A DNA stretch of 10,024 nucleotides from Nitrososphaerales archaeon TH703 (GTDB lineage: Archaea > Thermoproteota > Nitrososphaeria > Nitrososphaerales > Nitrososphaeraceae). The stretch spans positions 1-10,024 of the forward strand of contig JAATVL010000274.1 in the NCBI GenBank assembly GCA_014523525.1. The letters are read 5' to 3'. A program made the position numbers and the translations under genes. The stretch's first letter is position 1. Each line of letters opens with the position of its first letter. Below the pieces are notes generated by a model. It saw nothing but the letters and a program-made list of their open reading frames with translations. It was not told the DNA's origin and ran no database searches. Of the stretch, positions 1 to 7,421 are shown in pieces.

Positions 1-873
1 TATCCATGGGATATATGACTCTTCATTATTTACTTTGTATCCAAATTTTTCTAATCTTTTCCTGATTTGGTTCGAATCAAATTTATCATTACCAATATCA
101 TTAATAAAATGGTAAGGATCAATTAGAATCAATTTTCCATTCTTTTTGATAGATCTATTTACGGCCAAAATTAATTTGTTGAAATCTAACCTATCAATAA
201 CATATAAGGCAACTATACTGTGAAAGAATTTTGATTTAAACGGAAGATTCGTAGCATCTGCTACAATAAATTCCATGTTTCTTCTATCTCTATTGTGCAT
301 TATTTTTCTAGCCTCTAATATGAACGAAAATGAAAGATCTATTCCAAAGACATATGATAACTTTTTTGACAATTCAATAGTGCTTGAACCTATAGAACAA
401 CCAATGTCCAATCCAATCCCACTTAAATTTAGGTCCTCGTTTGTCAACATCTTGTAAACGTGATAAGGTTTTATTTGCTTCTTCAATAGAGATAATAATC
501 TATCATCTGAAGGGTAACCATTATGAGTGTTCAGATAAACATTATACCAAATACCGTTGTCTTCATAGCGATCATTGTAGGTATGACCACGAATTTTTGC
601 TCCTTCTGATTTAAGAAACGACTTTATTTGAGATGATTTAGAATTTACTATCCACTTACCAAATGTAATAATTCTTTGACACGCATATTCATGAAAGTTT
701 TCCAATAATATTGGAACACCTTGAATTATGGGATATTTCGACTTACAAATTTTGCAACTGAGAAATCCTTCTTTGCATTCATCTTCCGTTCCTAGGAATG
801 ATTCCAGGTATAATCCTGCCTTTTTGCATGTATTATTTACACAGCATAAATCTGTAACAATTTTTTTTATCAT
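1..873 (-). CDS. SAM-dependent methyltransferase with Trm112-like N-terminal domain (3' end outside window)
   Basis: The reverse strand is open from an ATG at 873 to the window edge (291 codons, no stop), so the C-terminus is missing. Residues about 9-57 resemble the Trm112 zinc-binding fold: cysteines 10/11, 16, 40 and 43, followed by the typical YPI-x-x-GVPILL strand. Residues about 150-260 are a class I Rossmann methyltransferase: motif I GLDIGCSIG (154-162), the acidic residue of motif II in GIDLS (177-181), and the D-A-x-x-LPF motif near 206-212. It should transfer a methyl group from S-adenosylmethionine. The substrate is not visible; this two-domain architecture is common in UbiE/menaquinone-type and small-molecule methyltransferases. 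An in-frame TAA two codons upstream fixes the ATG. It is 113 bp downstream of tyrA on the same strand and may or may not share its transcript. No convincing promoter was found. Confidence 0.85.
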   Translation of the reverse strand, partial: MIKKIVTDLCCVNNTCKKAGLYLESFLGTEDECKEGFLSCKICKSKYPIIQGVPILLENFHEYACQRIITFGKWIVNSKSSQIKSFLKSEGAKIRGHTYNDRYEDNGIWYNVYLNTHNGYPSDDRLLSLLKKQIKPYHVYKMLTNEDLNLSGIGLDIGCSIGSSTIELSKKLSYVFGIDLSFSFILEARKIMHNRDRRNMEFIVADATNLPFKSKFFHSIVALYVIDRLDFNKLILAVNRSIKKNGKLILIDPYHFINDIGNDKFDSNQIRKRLEKFGYKVNNEESYIPWI

Positions 874-986
874 AAATTATCTAATTGTGTAAAAAGACGA
901 TTAATGCCACTCATTACAATAGTAAATTTGAGTCAATGATTGGAGCTTTTGTTTCAGTCCGGGCATCTGGCAGAATATACTTTGAT

Positions 987-1871
987 TCACTTGCTGTTCA
1001 GTTCGGTTAATATTGAGTACATTTTTTCATATGATGATGCAATGTTTCTCTTGTTGGTATAATTTTTCTTTATTTTATTAATTCTTTTTTCAAGCTCAAC
1101 CTTATTTTTGGTTAACATGGAGAATAATTTAGTTGATTCCTCATTAAATTTTTTTAGATATTTTAATAATTCCTTGTTATCTGCCAATAGTGATGATATA
1201 AGTGACGAATTGTCTGTTAATACACTTTCAAATAACAGTGCTTGAAGATTAAAAGTAGGTCCAGAGAATTTCTTTAAAAATGTAATATTTTCATTGCTTA
1301 GAGTGACACCTAATAACAAATTAACGTAGTAAACCATTCCGAGAATTACAGCCATTAATGCATCATGATATTTTGGACTTTTGATCACTATTGTTTTCGC
1401 TTCATTAAATAAAGATTTTACTAATCTCTGCTCTTTTCTCTTGTCCCTAACCGGTATAATCAGTATTTTTGTATCACGTAACTGCTTAGCTCCTGGACCA
1501 AACATTGGATGAATTGAGAGGGGTACCAAATGATCTGGAATTTTCAACAAAGAATCAAAGATATCGGTCTTGAGTGATGTTATCTCTACTATACGAGCAC
1601 CTTTTTTCATTATAGGTATGCACTTATTAACGACGGCAATTGTTATCCTAATTGGTACACATACAATTACGATGTCAGCTTTTCTAACACATGTCTCCAA
1701 GGATTTGCAGACAGTAATGTTGTAGGGATATTTTTTTAAATCTAAATTGATATTTCTCTTATCATACAATGATACATTAAAGTTATTTTTTTTTGAAAAA
1801 TAGTTGCAGAACCAGAGACCCATTTTACCCATGCCTACTATCGCCAAGGATGTAACCATTGTATCACACAT
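987..1871 (-). CDS. tyrA: Prephenate/arogenate dehydrogenase (TyrA family)
   Basis: This 294-residue protein oxidatively decarboxylates prephenate or arogenate on the tyrosine branch. Residues 9-39 form the dinucleotide-binding start, with GMGKMG (13-18) and D37 at the end of the second strand, which favours NAD+ over NADP+. H121 in the S-I-HPMFGPG motif matches the catalytic histidine of TyrA. H169-D170 match the conserved HD of the helical domain, but the histidine expected twelve residues later is Y181. The C-terminal 100 residues are helical and Lys/Glu rich, without an ACT domain. It is the last gene of the aromatic operon and overlaps the mutase-aminotransferase gene by 8 bp. A second ATG at codon 5 (1859) would still leave the whole Rossmann fold, so the start is not certain. 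Choice between prephenate and arogenate cannot be read from sequence; the neighbouring fusion makes arogenate plausible. Confidence 0.88.
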   Translation of the reverse strand: MCDTMVTSLAIVGMGKMGLWFCNYFSKKNNFNVSLYDKRNINLDLKKYPYNITVCKSLETCVRKADIVIVCVPIRITIAVVNKCIPIMKKGARIVEITSLKTDIFDSLLKIPDHLVPLSIHPMFGPGAKQLRDTKILIIPVRDKRKEQRLVKSLFNEAKTIVIKSPKYHDALMAVILGMVYYVNLLLGVTLSNENITFLKKFSGPTFNLQALLFESVLTDNSSLISSLLADNKELLKYLKKFNEESTKLFSMLTKNKVELEKRINKIKKNYTNKRNIASSYEKMYSILTELNSK

Positions 1872-3243
1872 TCGTAACTTTTTTTAGTATTTTTAATCCA
1901 TCATTTAGCAATTTTGTTGGTTGACAAGCTGAAATTCTAATGAAATCAAAATATGTTTCTCCAAAACCAATTCCAGGAGCTACTGCGACCCCTTCGTTTA
2001 ACAGGTTGAATATTATCTTATTGACTTCTATGCTATTGTTAAATCTCACAAAATAGTACATACCTCCGTCTGGATTAACAAATTCGCAAGGTAAATTTTC
2101 TAATTCGCTTTTTATGAAATCTAGCCGTTTCTTTATTAAAGTCATATTCTTGGTAACGTTACTATTCATTGCTGCAATAGCGGCATACTGCATTGGTTCT
2201 GCAACACTCGTTATCGCTATCGCTTGAATTTTTGATATTCTATCTATTATATCCTTTGAACTTATTGCATATCCAACTCTAAAGCCTGTCATAGCATGGC
2301 TCTTTGAAAATGAAGATATCATTATACTCTTATCATATCCAAAGTCTAAAATGCTCTTATATGGGATATAGGAATACATCGAGTATACTTCATCACTAAG
2401 TACAAATATGTCATTTTTTCTAGCCAATTTGAGGATATCATCAATCTCTCTTTCTCGAATTATTTTTCCTGTTGGATTATTCGGGGAATTTAGAACTATC
2501 ATTTTAGTATTCGAAGTGATCAGCTGCTCTAATTGATCCAAATCGAGATCCCATTTTTGTTCTACGTTAGTCCTGATTGCCTTAACCTTTACACCAATAA
2601 AATTTGCACAATCTCTGTAAGCAGGCCACGCCGGCTCAGAAATGATTATTTCATCCCCAATTGATAAGTTAGACACCATTGCACTAAATACTGCAAACCT
2701 TGCCCCAGGAGTAATTATTACATTTTCTTCCTTTACTGATCTTTCCTGTGCTATTAATTTTTTTAGCATAGGAACTCCATTGGTCTGAGTGTAGTGAATT
2801 CTTTTTTTCTCGAAAGTTTTCAGTAATTCATTTTTGACATTAACTGGAGGCAGATAATCAGGTTCACCGACTTCCAAATGAATTATTTTCTTACCTTCCG
2901 ACTCGAGTTGTTTTGCTTTCAGGAACATGGCCATATGATCCAACTTTGCTTCTTTTTTTGAGGTTTTTGCTTTTTGAATATTTATTGACTCTAAAAGTAA
3001 TAAATTCAATAATTTACCTATAAACTCATTATTCAAGCCAATTTGTGTTCCCAATTCGTGAACATATCGTGCAATATCTTGTTCAACAGAAATGTCTTCT
3101 ATTTTCATCATAAGATTATCCTTGATATTTCCGATTTCACTTGCAATACTCATCCTTTTTTGCACAAGCTTTATTATGTCTGCAGTTACAATTCGCATGT
3201 CATCGCGTAATTTTTCTAGTTTGAGCTCGTTTTGATTGCTCAT
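1864..3243 (-). CDS. Chorismate mutase (AroQ) - class I/II aminotransferase fusion
   Basis: This 459-residue protein has two enzymatic domains. Residues 8-92 are a helical AroQ-type chorismate mutase. They align without gaps at an offset of +2 to the E. coli P-protein mutase, giving R13, R30, K41, D50, E54, S86 and Q90 for its R11, R28, K39, D48, E52, S84 and Q88; the position of R51 is V53. Residues about 100-459 are a fold-type I PLP aminotransferase: NSPNNPTG (252-259), D284 and Y287 of SDEVY, Schiff-base K314 in SSFSKS, R322, and a late arginine in FIRIS for the substrate carboxylate. The mutase converts chorismate to prephenate. The transaminase probably acts on prephenate (giving arogenate) or on phenylpyruvate/hydroxyphenylpyruvate. 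Its start ATG overlaps the aroC stop by 4 bp (ATGA) and its stop overlaps tyrA by 8 bp, so translation is probably coupled. Domain assignment is firm; substrate choice is inference. Confidence 0.9.
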   Translation of the reverse strand: MSNQNELKLEKLRDDMRIVTADIIKLVQKRMSIASEIGNIKDNLMMKIEDISVEQDIARYVHELGTQIGLNNEFIGKLLNLLLLESINIQKAKTSKKEAKLDHMAMFLKAKQLESEGKKIIHLEVGEPDYLPPVNVKNELLKTFEKKRIHYTQTNGVPMLKKLIAQERSVKEENVIITPGARFAVFSAMVSNLSIGDEIIISEPAWPAYRDCANFIGVKVKAIRTNVEQKWDLDLDQLEQLITSNTKMIVLNSPNNPTGKIIREREIDDILKLARKNDIFVLSDEVYSMYSYIPYKSILDFGYDKSIMISSFSKSHAMTGFRVGYAISSKDIIDRISKIQAIAITSVAEPMQYAAIAAMNSNVTKNMTLIKKRLDFIKSELENLPCEFVNPDGGMYYFVRFNNSIEVNKIIFNLLNEGVAVAPGIGFGETYFDFIRISACQPTKLLNDGLKILKKVTNV

Positions 3244-4352
3244 TTTTTTCTATCGCCTAACACCGGTGGAATAAGCGCCCATCTAATCGCGTGGTCAGCC
3301 AAAATCAAAGAGACTAAAGACTCAACCACAGGTATAGCTCGAGGAACAACACAGGGGTCATGCCTTCCAGGAACAACAATTTCACATTCGGAATTTGAAA
3401 CTAGATCTACTGTTTTTTGTTTTTTTGCAATAGATGATGCTGGTTTGAATCCAATTCTGGTTACTAATGGCATTCCGTTAGTTAAGCCTCCCAAAATTCC
3501 TCCAGAATTGTTTGTCTTCGTTATTATCTTATTGTCCTTGGAGATTGCATACTCATCATTATTTTCAGAACCTTTTAGCTTTGTTCCCGAAAAACCAGAT
3601 CCAAATTCTATAGCCTTTACGGATGGAATACTAAATAATGCTTTACTGAGGTCAGATTCCATGGAGGAGAATATCGGTTCTCCCAATCCTACCGGCAATC
3701 CTACGGATATACATTCAACAATTCCTCCCAGTGAATCACCATTTTTCCTCGCATCAATAATAATCGATTTCATTTTTTCGGCAATTTCAGGACGGGGACA
3801 TCGGACCTCATTTGTATACCTATTTTGTTTCGCCTCTTCATATGATAAAGAATTGCAACTAATTTGACCTATCTGAATAGTATAGGCAATAGTTTCTATG
3901 CCTAAGGAGTACTTCAAGAGCTTTTGTGCTATCGCCCCGCCCATGACCATAGTTGCAGTTAATCGTCCAGAAAATCTCCCACTCCCTCTATAATCGGCAA
4001 ATCCACCGTATTTTATAAAAGATGGATAATCTGCATGACCCGGCCTTGGACTATTCTTAATCACTTCATATGGTCTAGAATCTGAATCCTTGTTCCATAT
4101 TATCGCACATATGGGAGCTGAAGTTGTATAACCATTGAAAATTCCTGACAATATTTCAACTTTATCTTCTTCCTTTCTCTGGGTTGTAATTATTGATTGT
4201 CCCGGTTTACGTTTATCTAATTCAATTTGTAAATCTGATTCGGAGAGTGGAAGTCCAGAAGGGCAACCGTCTAGTACCATGCCAACACATCTTCCATGGC
4301 TCTCACCAAAACTAGTTAAGGTGAGTTTCTCCCCCAAGATATTGCCAGTCAT
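3240..4352 (-). CDS. aroC: Chorismate synthase
   Basis: This 370-residue cytoplasmic enzyme makes chorismate from EPSP using reduced FMN. The length is normal. Family motifs are all present: GESHG at 16-20 with catalytic H19, the K-R-K-P-G-Q stretch near 47-52, S-P-R-P-G-HADY at 101-109 with catalytic H106, DYRGSGRFSGRLTA from 120, and the C-terminal GRHDPCVVPRA block. The ATG at 4352 is directly followed by the conserved N-terminal G-x-x-LTLTSFGESHG block, so the start is well placed. It is separated from aroA by 96 bp that include a TATA-like box, unlike the overlapping junctions elsewhere in the operon; it may therefore also be transcribed from its own promoter. Its stop overlaps the start of the mutase-aminotransferase gene (ATGA). 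The 211-codon open frame on the opposite strand is a shadow of this gene. Confidence 0.97.
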   Translation of the reverse strand: MTGNILGEKLTLTSFGESHGRCVGMVLDGCPSGLPLSESDLQIELDKRKPGQSIITTQRKEEDKVEILSGIFNGYTTSAPICAIIWNKDSDSRPYEVIKNSPRPGHADYPSFIKYGGFADYRGSGRFSGRLTATMVMGGAIAQKLLKYSLGIETIAYTIQIGQISCNSLSYEEAKQNRYTNEVRCPRPEIAEKMKSIIIDARKNGDSLGGIVECISVGLPVGLGEPIFSSMESDLSKALFSIPSVKAIEFGSGFSGTKLKGSENNDEYAISKDNKIITKTNNSGGILGGLTNGMPLVTRIGFKPASSIAKKQKTVDLVSNSECEIVVPGRHDPCVVPRAIPVVESLVSLILADHAIRWALIPPVLGDRKK

Positions 4353-4380
4353 TTTATGGATATTGATACCATTTGTGTGT

Positions 4381-4390
4381 CATATATATT
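4381..4390 (-). promoter_or_regulatory. Candidate internal promoter (TATA-like box) for aroC
   Basis: On the minus strand the 96-bp gap before aroC contains AATATATATG, centred about 34 bp upstream of the aroC ATG. An archaeal TSS about 25 bp downstream of the box would give a leader of roughly 7-10 nt. T-rich tracts follow the aroA stop on the same strand and could act as a partial terminator. No BRE was scored, so this rests on base composition and spacing only. Confidence 0.4.
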
Positions 4391-4448
4391 GCCTTTATGT
4401 TAATTTATTATACTTTCAAACTTTACAGAAATGGAAGTAAAATCAAAA

Positions 4449-5732
4449 CTAACTTAATTTTGCACCAATTCTTCTCATGTCTTGCACAAATGAAGGGTAA
4501 GAAACATCGACTGATTCGACCCCATCTACAACAGATTTTTCTGTCAACATGGCAGCTATTACAAAACTCATGAAAAGCCTATGATCATTGTGGGAGTCAA
4601 GCAGGGCATTTTTTAGTTTTTTTGGTGAGATTATCATAATTTCATCAGGGAATAGCTTCGTATTAACTCCAAGTTTTCTTAGTTCAGATGCAATTATTCT
4701 TAGTCTATCTGTTTCTTTGTAACGTGTGTGAGAAACTCCATATATCCTTACGGGATTTTTCGACTTTAAGGACAAAATAGCAACAACAGGAAGTAAGTCT
4801 GGCGTATCTGAGAGGTCAAATTCTCCTCCATCAAGTTCTTCGGTTCCAATAGTCTTCACAGTACCATTTTTCTTATTTATACTAATTACTGCACCAATTT
4901 TTTTTAAAATTTCTAGAATTTTTGAATCGCCTTGTGGTAACGAAAAATCTAGGTTACCAACAGTTATCCCACTGCCTAAGAGGGTACCTGCAGATAACAA
5001 CAACGCTGCAGTAGAAAAATCTCCTGGTATGGTAAACGTAGTAGGAACATATCTATTATTGAATATATGATATCGTTTATAATCTCTGGAATACTTTATT
5101 TCTGCACCAAATTTAGACATGACATTAATGGTAGATTCTATGTAGGTTTTTGAGACTTGCTTTCCGACTACACTGAGAGAAATTTCTGATTCAGCACAAG
5201 CACCTGCTATTAGAATTCCTGAAATAAACTGACTTGATATAGAGCCATCAATAGTAACCTGTTTTCCTCCAATTCCTCCTCCCTGTACAATAATAGGTGA
5301 TCTATCATTTTCTTTGGCAGAGAAACAATTTATGCCAAGTTGCTTCAAGGCTAATAATAGTGGTCCCATTGGTCTTTTTCTTATACTATCATCTCCTGTG
5401 ATTACAACATATCCGCATTTTAGTAACGATGAAATAGCAGTTACGAAACGCATTGTTGTTCCAGAGTTCTCCACATTGATAACATCATCGGGAATTTTTA
5501 GAGTATCTTTCCCAGAAATAATTAATTCTTGTCCTCTTCTTCTTATTTTTATTCCAAATGCTCTACATGCGTCAATTGTTGCAAGAGTATCCCTTGATAT
5601 TAGAGGATTAATAATATGTGAATTTCCGAGTGCCAATGAAGAAATGAAAATTGCTCTGTGAGTATAGCTTTTGCTTGGTGGACATGAAACGTTACCATTC
5701 AAAACGGACCTTGTTACAAATATTTTACCCAA
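4449..5732 (-). CDS. aroA: 3-phosphoshikimate 1-carboxyvinyltransferase (EPSP synthase)
   Basis: This 427-residue protein, the same length as the E. coli enzyme, joins phosphoenolpyruvate to shikimate-3-phosphate. Visible substrate residues are K21, S22 and R26 (PPSKSYTHR), N-S-G-T-T-M-R at 89-95 for PEP, R118 in IRKRPM, S166-S167-Q168, D312 in DTPDLLP, and K339-E340-R343 in YKETDR. These correspond to E. coli K22, S23, R27, S169-Q171, D313, K340, E341 and R344. The glycine equivalent to E. coli G96 is kept (G91); the residue equivalent to P101 is F96. The start is TTG: an in-frame TGA lies three codons upstream and no ATG or GTG precedes the conserved N-terminus. The gene overlaps the end of the shikimate kinase by 8 bp, implying coupled translation. 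Confidence 0.96.
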   Translation of the reverse strand: MGKIFVTRSVLNGNVSCPPSKSYTHRAIFISSLALGNSHIINPLISRDTLATIDACRAFGIKIRRRGQELIISGKDTLKIPDDVINVENSGTTMRFVTAISSLLKCGYVVITGDDSIRKRPMGPLLLALKQLGINCFSAKENDRSPIIVQGGGIGGKQVTIDGSISSQFISGILIAGACAESEISLSVVGKQVSKTYIESTINVMSKFGAEIKYSRDYKRYHIFNNRYVPTTFTIPGDFSTAALLLSAGTLLGSGITVGNLDFSLPQGDSKILEILKKIGAVISINKKNGTVKTIGTEELDGGEFDLSDTPDLLPVVAILSLKSKNPVRIYGVSHTRYKETDRLRIIASELRKLGVNTKLFPDEIMIISPKKLKNALLDSHNDHRLFMSFVIAAMLTEKSVVDGVESVDVSYPSFVQDMRRIGAKLS

Positions 5733-6579
5733 CTTCTCTCACTGCTGATGCTTTCTGGTTGTTTGTGCCCGATACTATAACCCTGCCGTCTAAATTCGAT
5801 AAGATTGATTTAATTTTTTGGACATTGCCCTCATTTACTACTGCAGCAATCGCAGGTCCGTTTCCCGATATGCTCGCTGCCAAAGCACCATTTTCTAGAC
5901 ATATTCTCGTAATATTATAACTATTTGAAATTAAGGAGGATGTCAAAACTCCGTTTAGTGTCATAGCTTTCCAATATTGCCCCGAATACGCCAATTGAAA
6001 GGCTTCAAGATAAATATCTGAAAGTAATTTGAGTCTGGTAACATCCCCCCTTTTTTTGTTATTTGGCAAATATAATACGACGTTTATGTCAGTCGGAGAA
6101 TCTTCTCTTTTCAAGATTTTTCTCTTATAGTTATCTGTGGTAACAAATCCTCCATAATAACATGCAGTTGAATCATCATATGCTCCAGTAATAGTAGTTT
6201 TTGCATACAGTGATGCATCTATGGCACTATTTAGAACAAAATTATCATTGATCTCCTTATTCACAAGGTACTTACATGCAAGAGCAACTGCATTTGATAC
6301 TGCACTTGAACTTTTTAATCCTATACCTGAGGGTATCTCTGAATTGATATTAATTAATAATTGATTATTGTTGAGATACTTTGATGGAAGTATATCGTAA
6401 ATTATTTTTTTTATCATACCAGTTCCGCCACCTTTTTGAAAAATTATTCCAGAACCTTTCTTTGAATTTATTTCAACTTTGACCCTAAGAGAAATTCCCA
6501 TTGCAGAACCAAACCCAGATGCAACAGCATTTACAATTGATATGGCACCATGAACTATTGAAGTTACCTTTGTAGTCAT
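5725..6579 (-). CDS. aroK: Shikimate kinase, archaeal GHMP-kinase type
   Basis: This 284-residue enzyme phosphorylates shikimate with ATP. It belongs to the GHMP superfamily, as in archaea, not to the P-loop AroK family of bacteria, so the symbol names the function. Motifs are the ATP-binding S-E-I-PSGIGLKSSSA (80-93), the TGAYDDS active-site region (131-137), and the C-terminal glycine-rich ISGNGPAIAAV motif. The open frame extends 23 codons further upstream to 6648, but that extension lies inside aroE and lacks family features. Starting at 6579 gives the usual GHMP N-terminus (HGAISIVNA) and an ATGA overlap with the aroE stop. It also places GGAG 7 nt upstream. It ends 8 bp inside aroA. It follows aroE and precedes aroA, exactly its pathway position. 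Confidence 0.94.
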   Translation of the reverse strand: MTTKVTSIVHGAISIVNAVASGFGSAMGISLRVKVEINSKKGSGIIFQKGGGTGMIKKIIYDILPSKYLNNNQLLININSEIPSGIGLKSSSAVSNAVALACKYLVNKEINDNFVLNSAIDASLYAKTTITGAYDDSTACYYGGFVTTDNYKRKILKREDSPTDINVVLYLPNNKKRGDVTRLKLLSDIYLEAFQLAYSGQYWKAMTLNGVLTSSLISNSYNITRICLENGALAASISGNGPAIAAVVNEGNVQKIKSILSNLDGRVIVSGTNNQKASAVREVG

Positions 6580-7421
6580 GTGGGTTCTCCAAACATTCCA
6601 AATAACGCTTTTTTCATAGACTCTATTGGGGGATCCATTTGGAGCCATATCTTGAATGATGCAGTTGCCTGTTCGAGTAACATTTCATAACCATAGACTA
6701 TTTCAGCCCCGGCAATTTTCGCATTTTCTACTAAATTGGTAATTACTGGCTTATATACAATATCATATACTATCGCATCTTTTCTTATACTGGTAGATTT
6801 AATCAAACTCTTTTCGTTATTCATACCAAGTGGTGTAGTGTTTATAATGAGGTTGCACCTCGAAGCAATATTTTGAATATCATCATTGGAAATAATAGTA
6901 GCTTCTAGTCCCAATTTTTTAACCATATTTGATAGTTCTGTGGATCGGTCAGTATTCCTGTTAAAAATATTGATATTTGTAATTCCTTTTTCACCTGACA
7001 AAGCGACAACCACTGCTCTAGCTGCACCTCCCGTCCCCAAAACAAATACTTCAAATCCGTTAAAATCGACCTTTCGGCCATGTAATGGTTTAATGAATCC
7101 TGTTACATCTGTATTATATGCACAAAATTTCCCATCTTCATTATTAACAGTATTTGCTGCTCCCACCAACTGAACGGTTTTATCTTGGTGGTCAACATAA
7201 TCTAGGACCTTAATCTTATGTGGCATGGTTACATTAAACCCACCAATTTTTATAGCCCTTAAAGAATCCAGAGAATTTTCCAATTGATCTTCCTGAACCC
7301 TGAAGGCAATATAGCTACAATTTAGTCCTAAACTATTAAAAGCAGCGTTATGAATTGCAGGAGATAATGAATGGTCTATAGGATCGCCAATTATGCAGAA
7401 TGTTTTAAAGTCAACACTCAT
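6576..7421 (-). CDS. aroE: Shikimate dehydrogenase
   Basis: This 281-residue protein reduces 3-dehydroshikimate to shikimate with NADPH. Substrate-site residues are S18-x-S20 in SLSP, catalytic K69 in NVTMPHK, N90 and D105 in NTDVTGF. The nucleotide-binding part has GTGGAARA at 129-136, the NRN (NADP-type) stretch after the second strand, and NTTPLGM further on. GYEMLLEQA near the C-terminus completes the substrate pocket. The length is typical and the ATG at 7421 is immediately followed by the conserved first strand (FCIIGDPIDHSLSP). It overlaps aroD by 4 bp and the kinase by 4 bp, both with the ATGA arrangement. No key residue is missing. It is not fused to the dehydratase, unlike the plant enzyme. 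Confidence 0.97.
   Translation of the reverse strand: MSVDFKTFCIIGDPIDHSLSPAIHNAAFNSLGLNCSYIAFRVQEDQLENSLDSLRAIKIGGFNVTMPHKIKVLDYVDHQDKTVQLVGAANTVNNEDGKFCAYNTDVTGFIKPLHGRKVDFNGFEVFVLGTGGAARAVVVALSGEKGITNINIFNRNTDRSTELSNMVKKLGLEATIISNDDIQNIASRCNLIINTTPLGMNNEKSLIKSTSIRKDAIVYDIVYKPVITNLVENAKIAGAEIVYGYEMLLEQATASFKIWLQMDPPIESMKKALFGMFGEPT
6587..6590 (-). promoter_or_regulatory. Shine-Dalgarno site deciding the shikimate kinase start
   Basis: GGAG on the minus strand lies 7 nt upstream of the ATG at 6579 and inside the last codons of aroE. Together with the 4-bp ATGA overlap, it supports the shorter start over the upstream ATG at 6648. Confidence 0.6.

Noticed and set aside
275..457. Plus-strand 60-codon frame with a hydrophobic start
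   Set aside because: Antisense to motif I of the methyltransferase, which explains the region better.
874..986. Possible small RNA or terminator between tyrA and the methyltransferase gene
   Set aside because: Only a T5 run and short G/C patches are present; no stable hairpin, tRNA fold, or C/D or H/ACA box set could be assembled.
3232..3867. 211-codon plus-strand open frame
   Set aside because: It lies almost wholly antisense to aroC, which has every family motif; its translation shows no recognisable domain.
4135..4573. Two overlapping plus-strand open frames of 101 and 66 codons around the aroC-aroA gap
   Set aside because: Both run mostly antisense to aroC or aroA and have no domain or start signal; only the short gap sequence is unclaimed and it looks like promoter DNA.
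5314..5920. Plus-strand open frames of 115 and 89 codons
   Set aside because: Antisense shadows of aroA and the shikimate kinase.
6886..7173. Plus-strand open frame of 95 codons
   Set aside because: Antisense to the conserved NADP-binding region of aroE.
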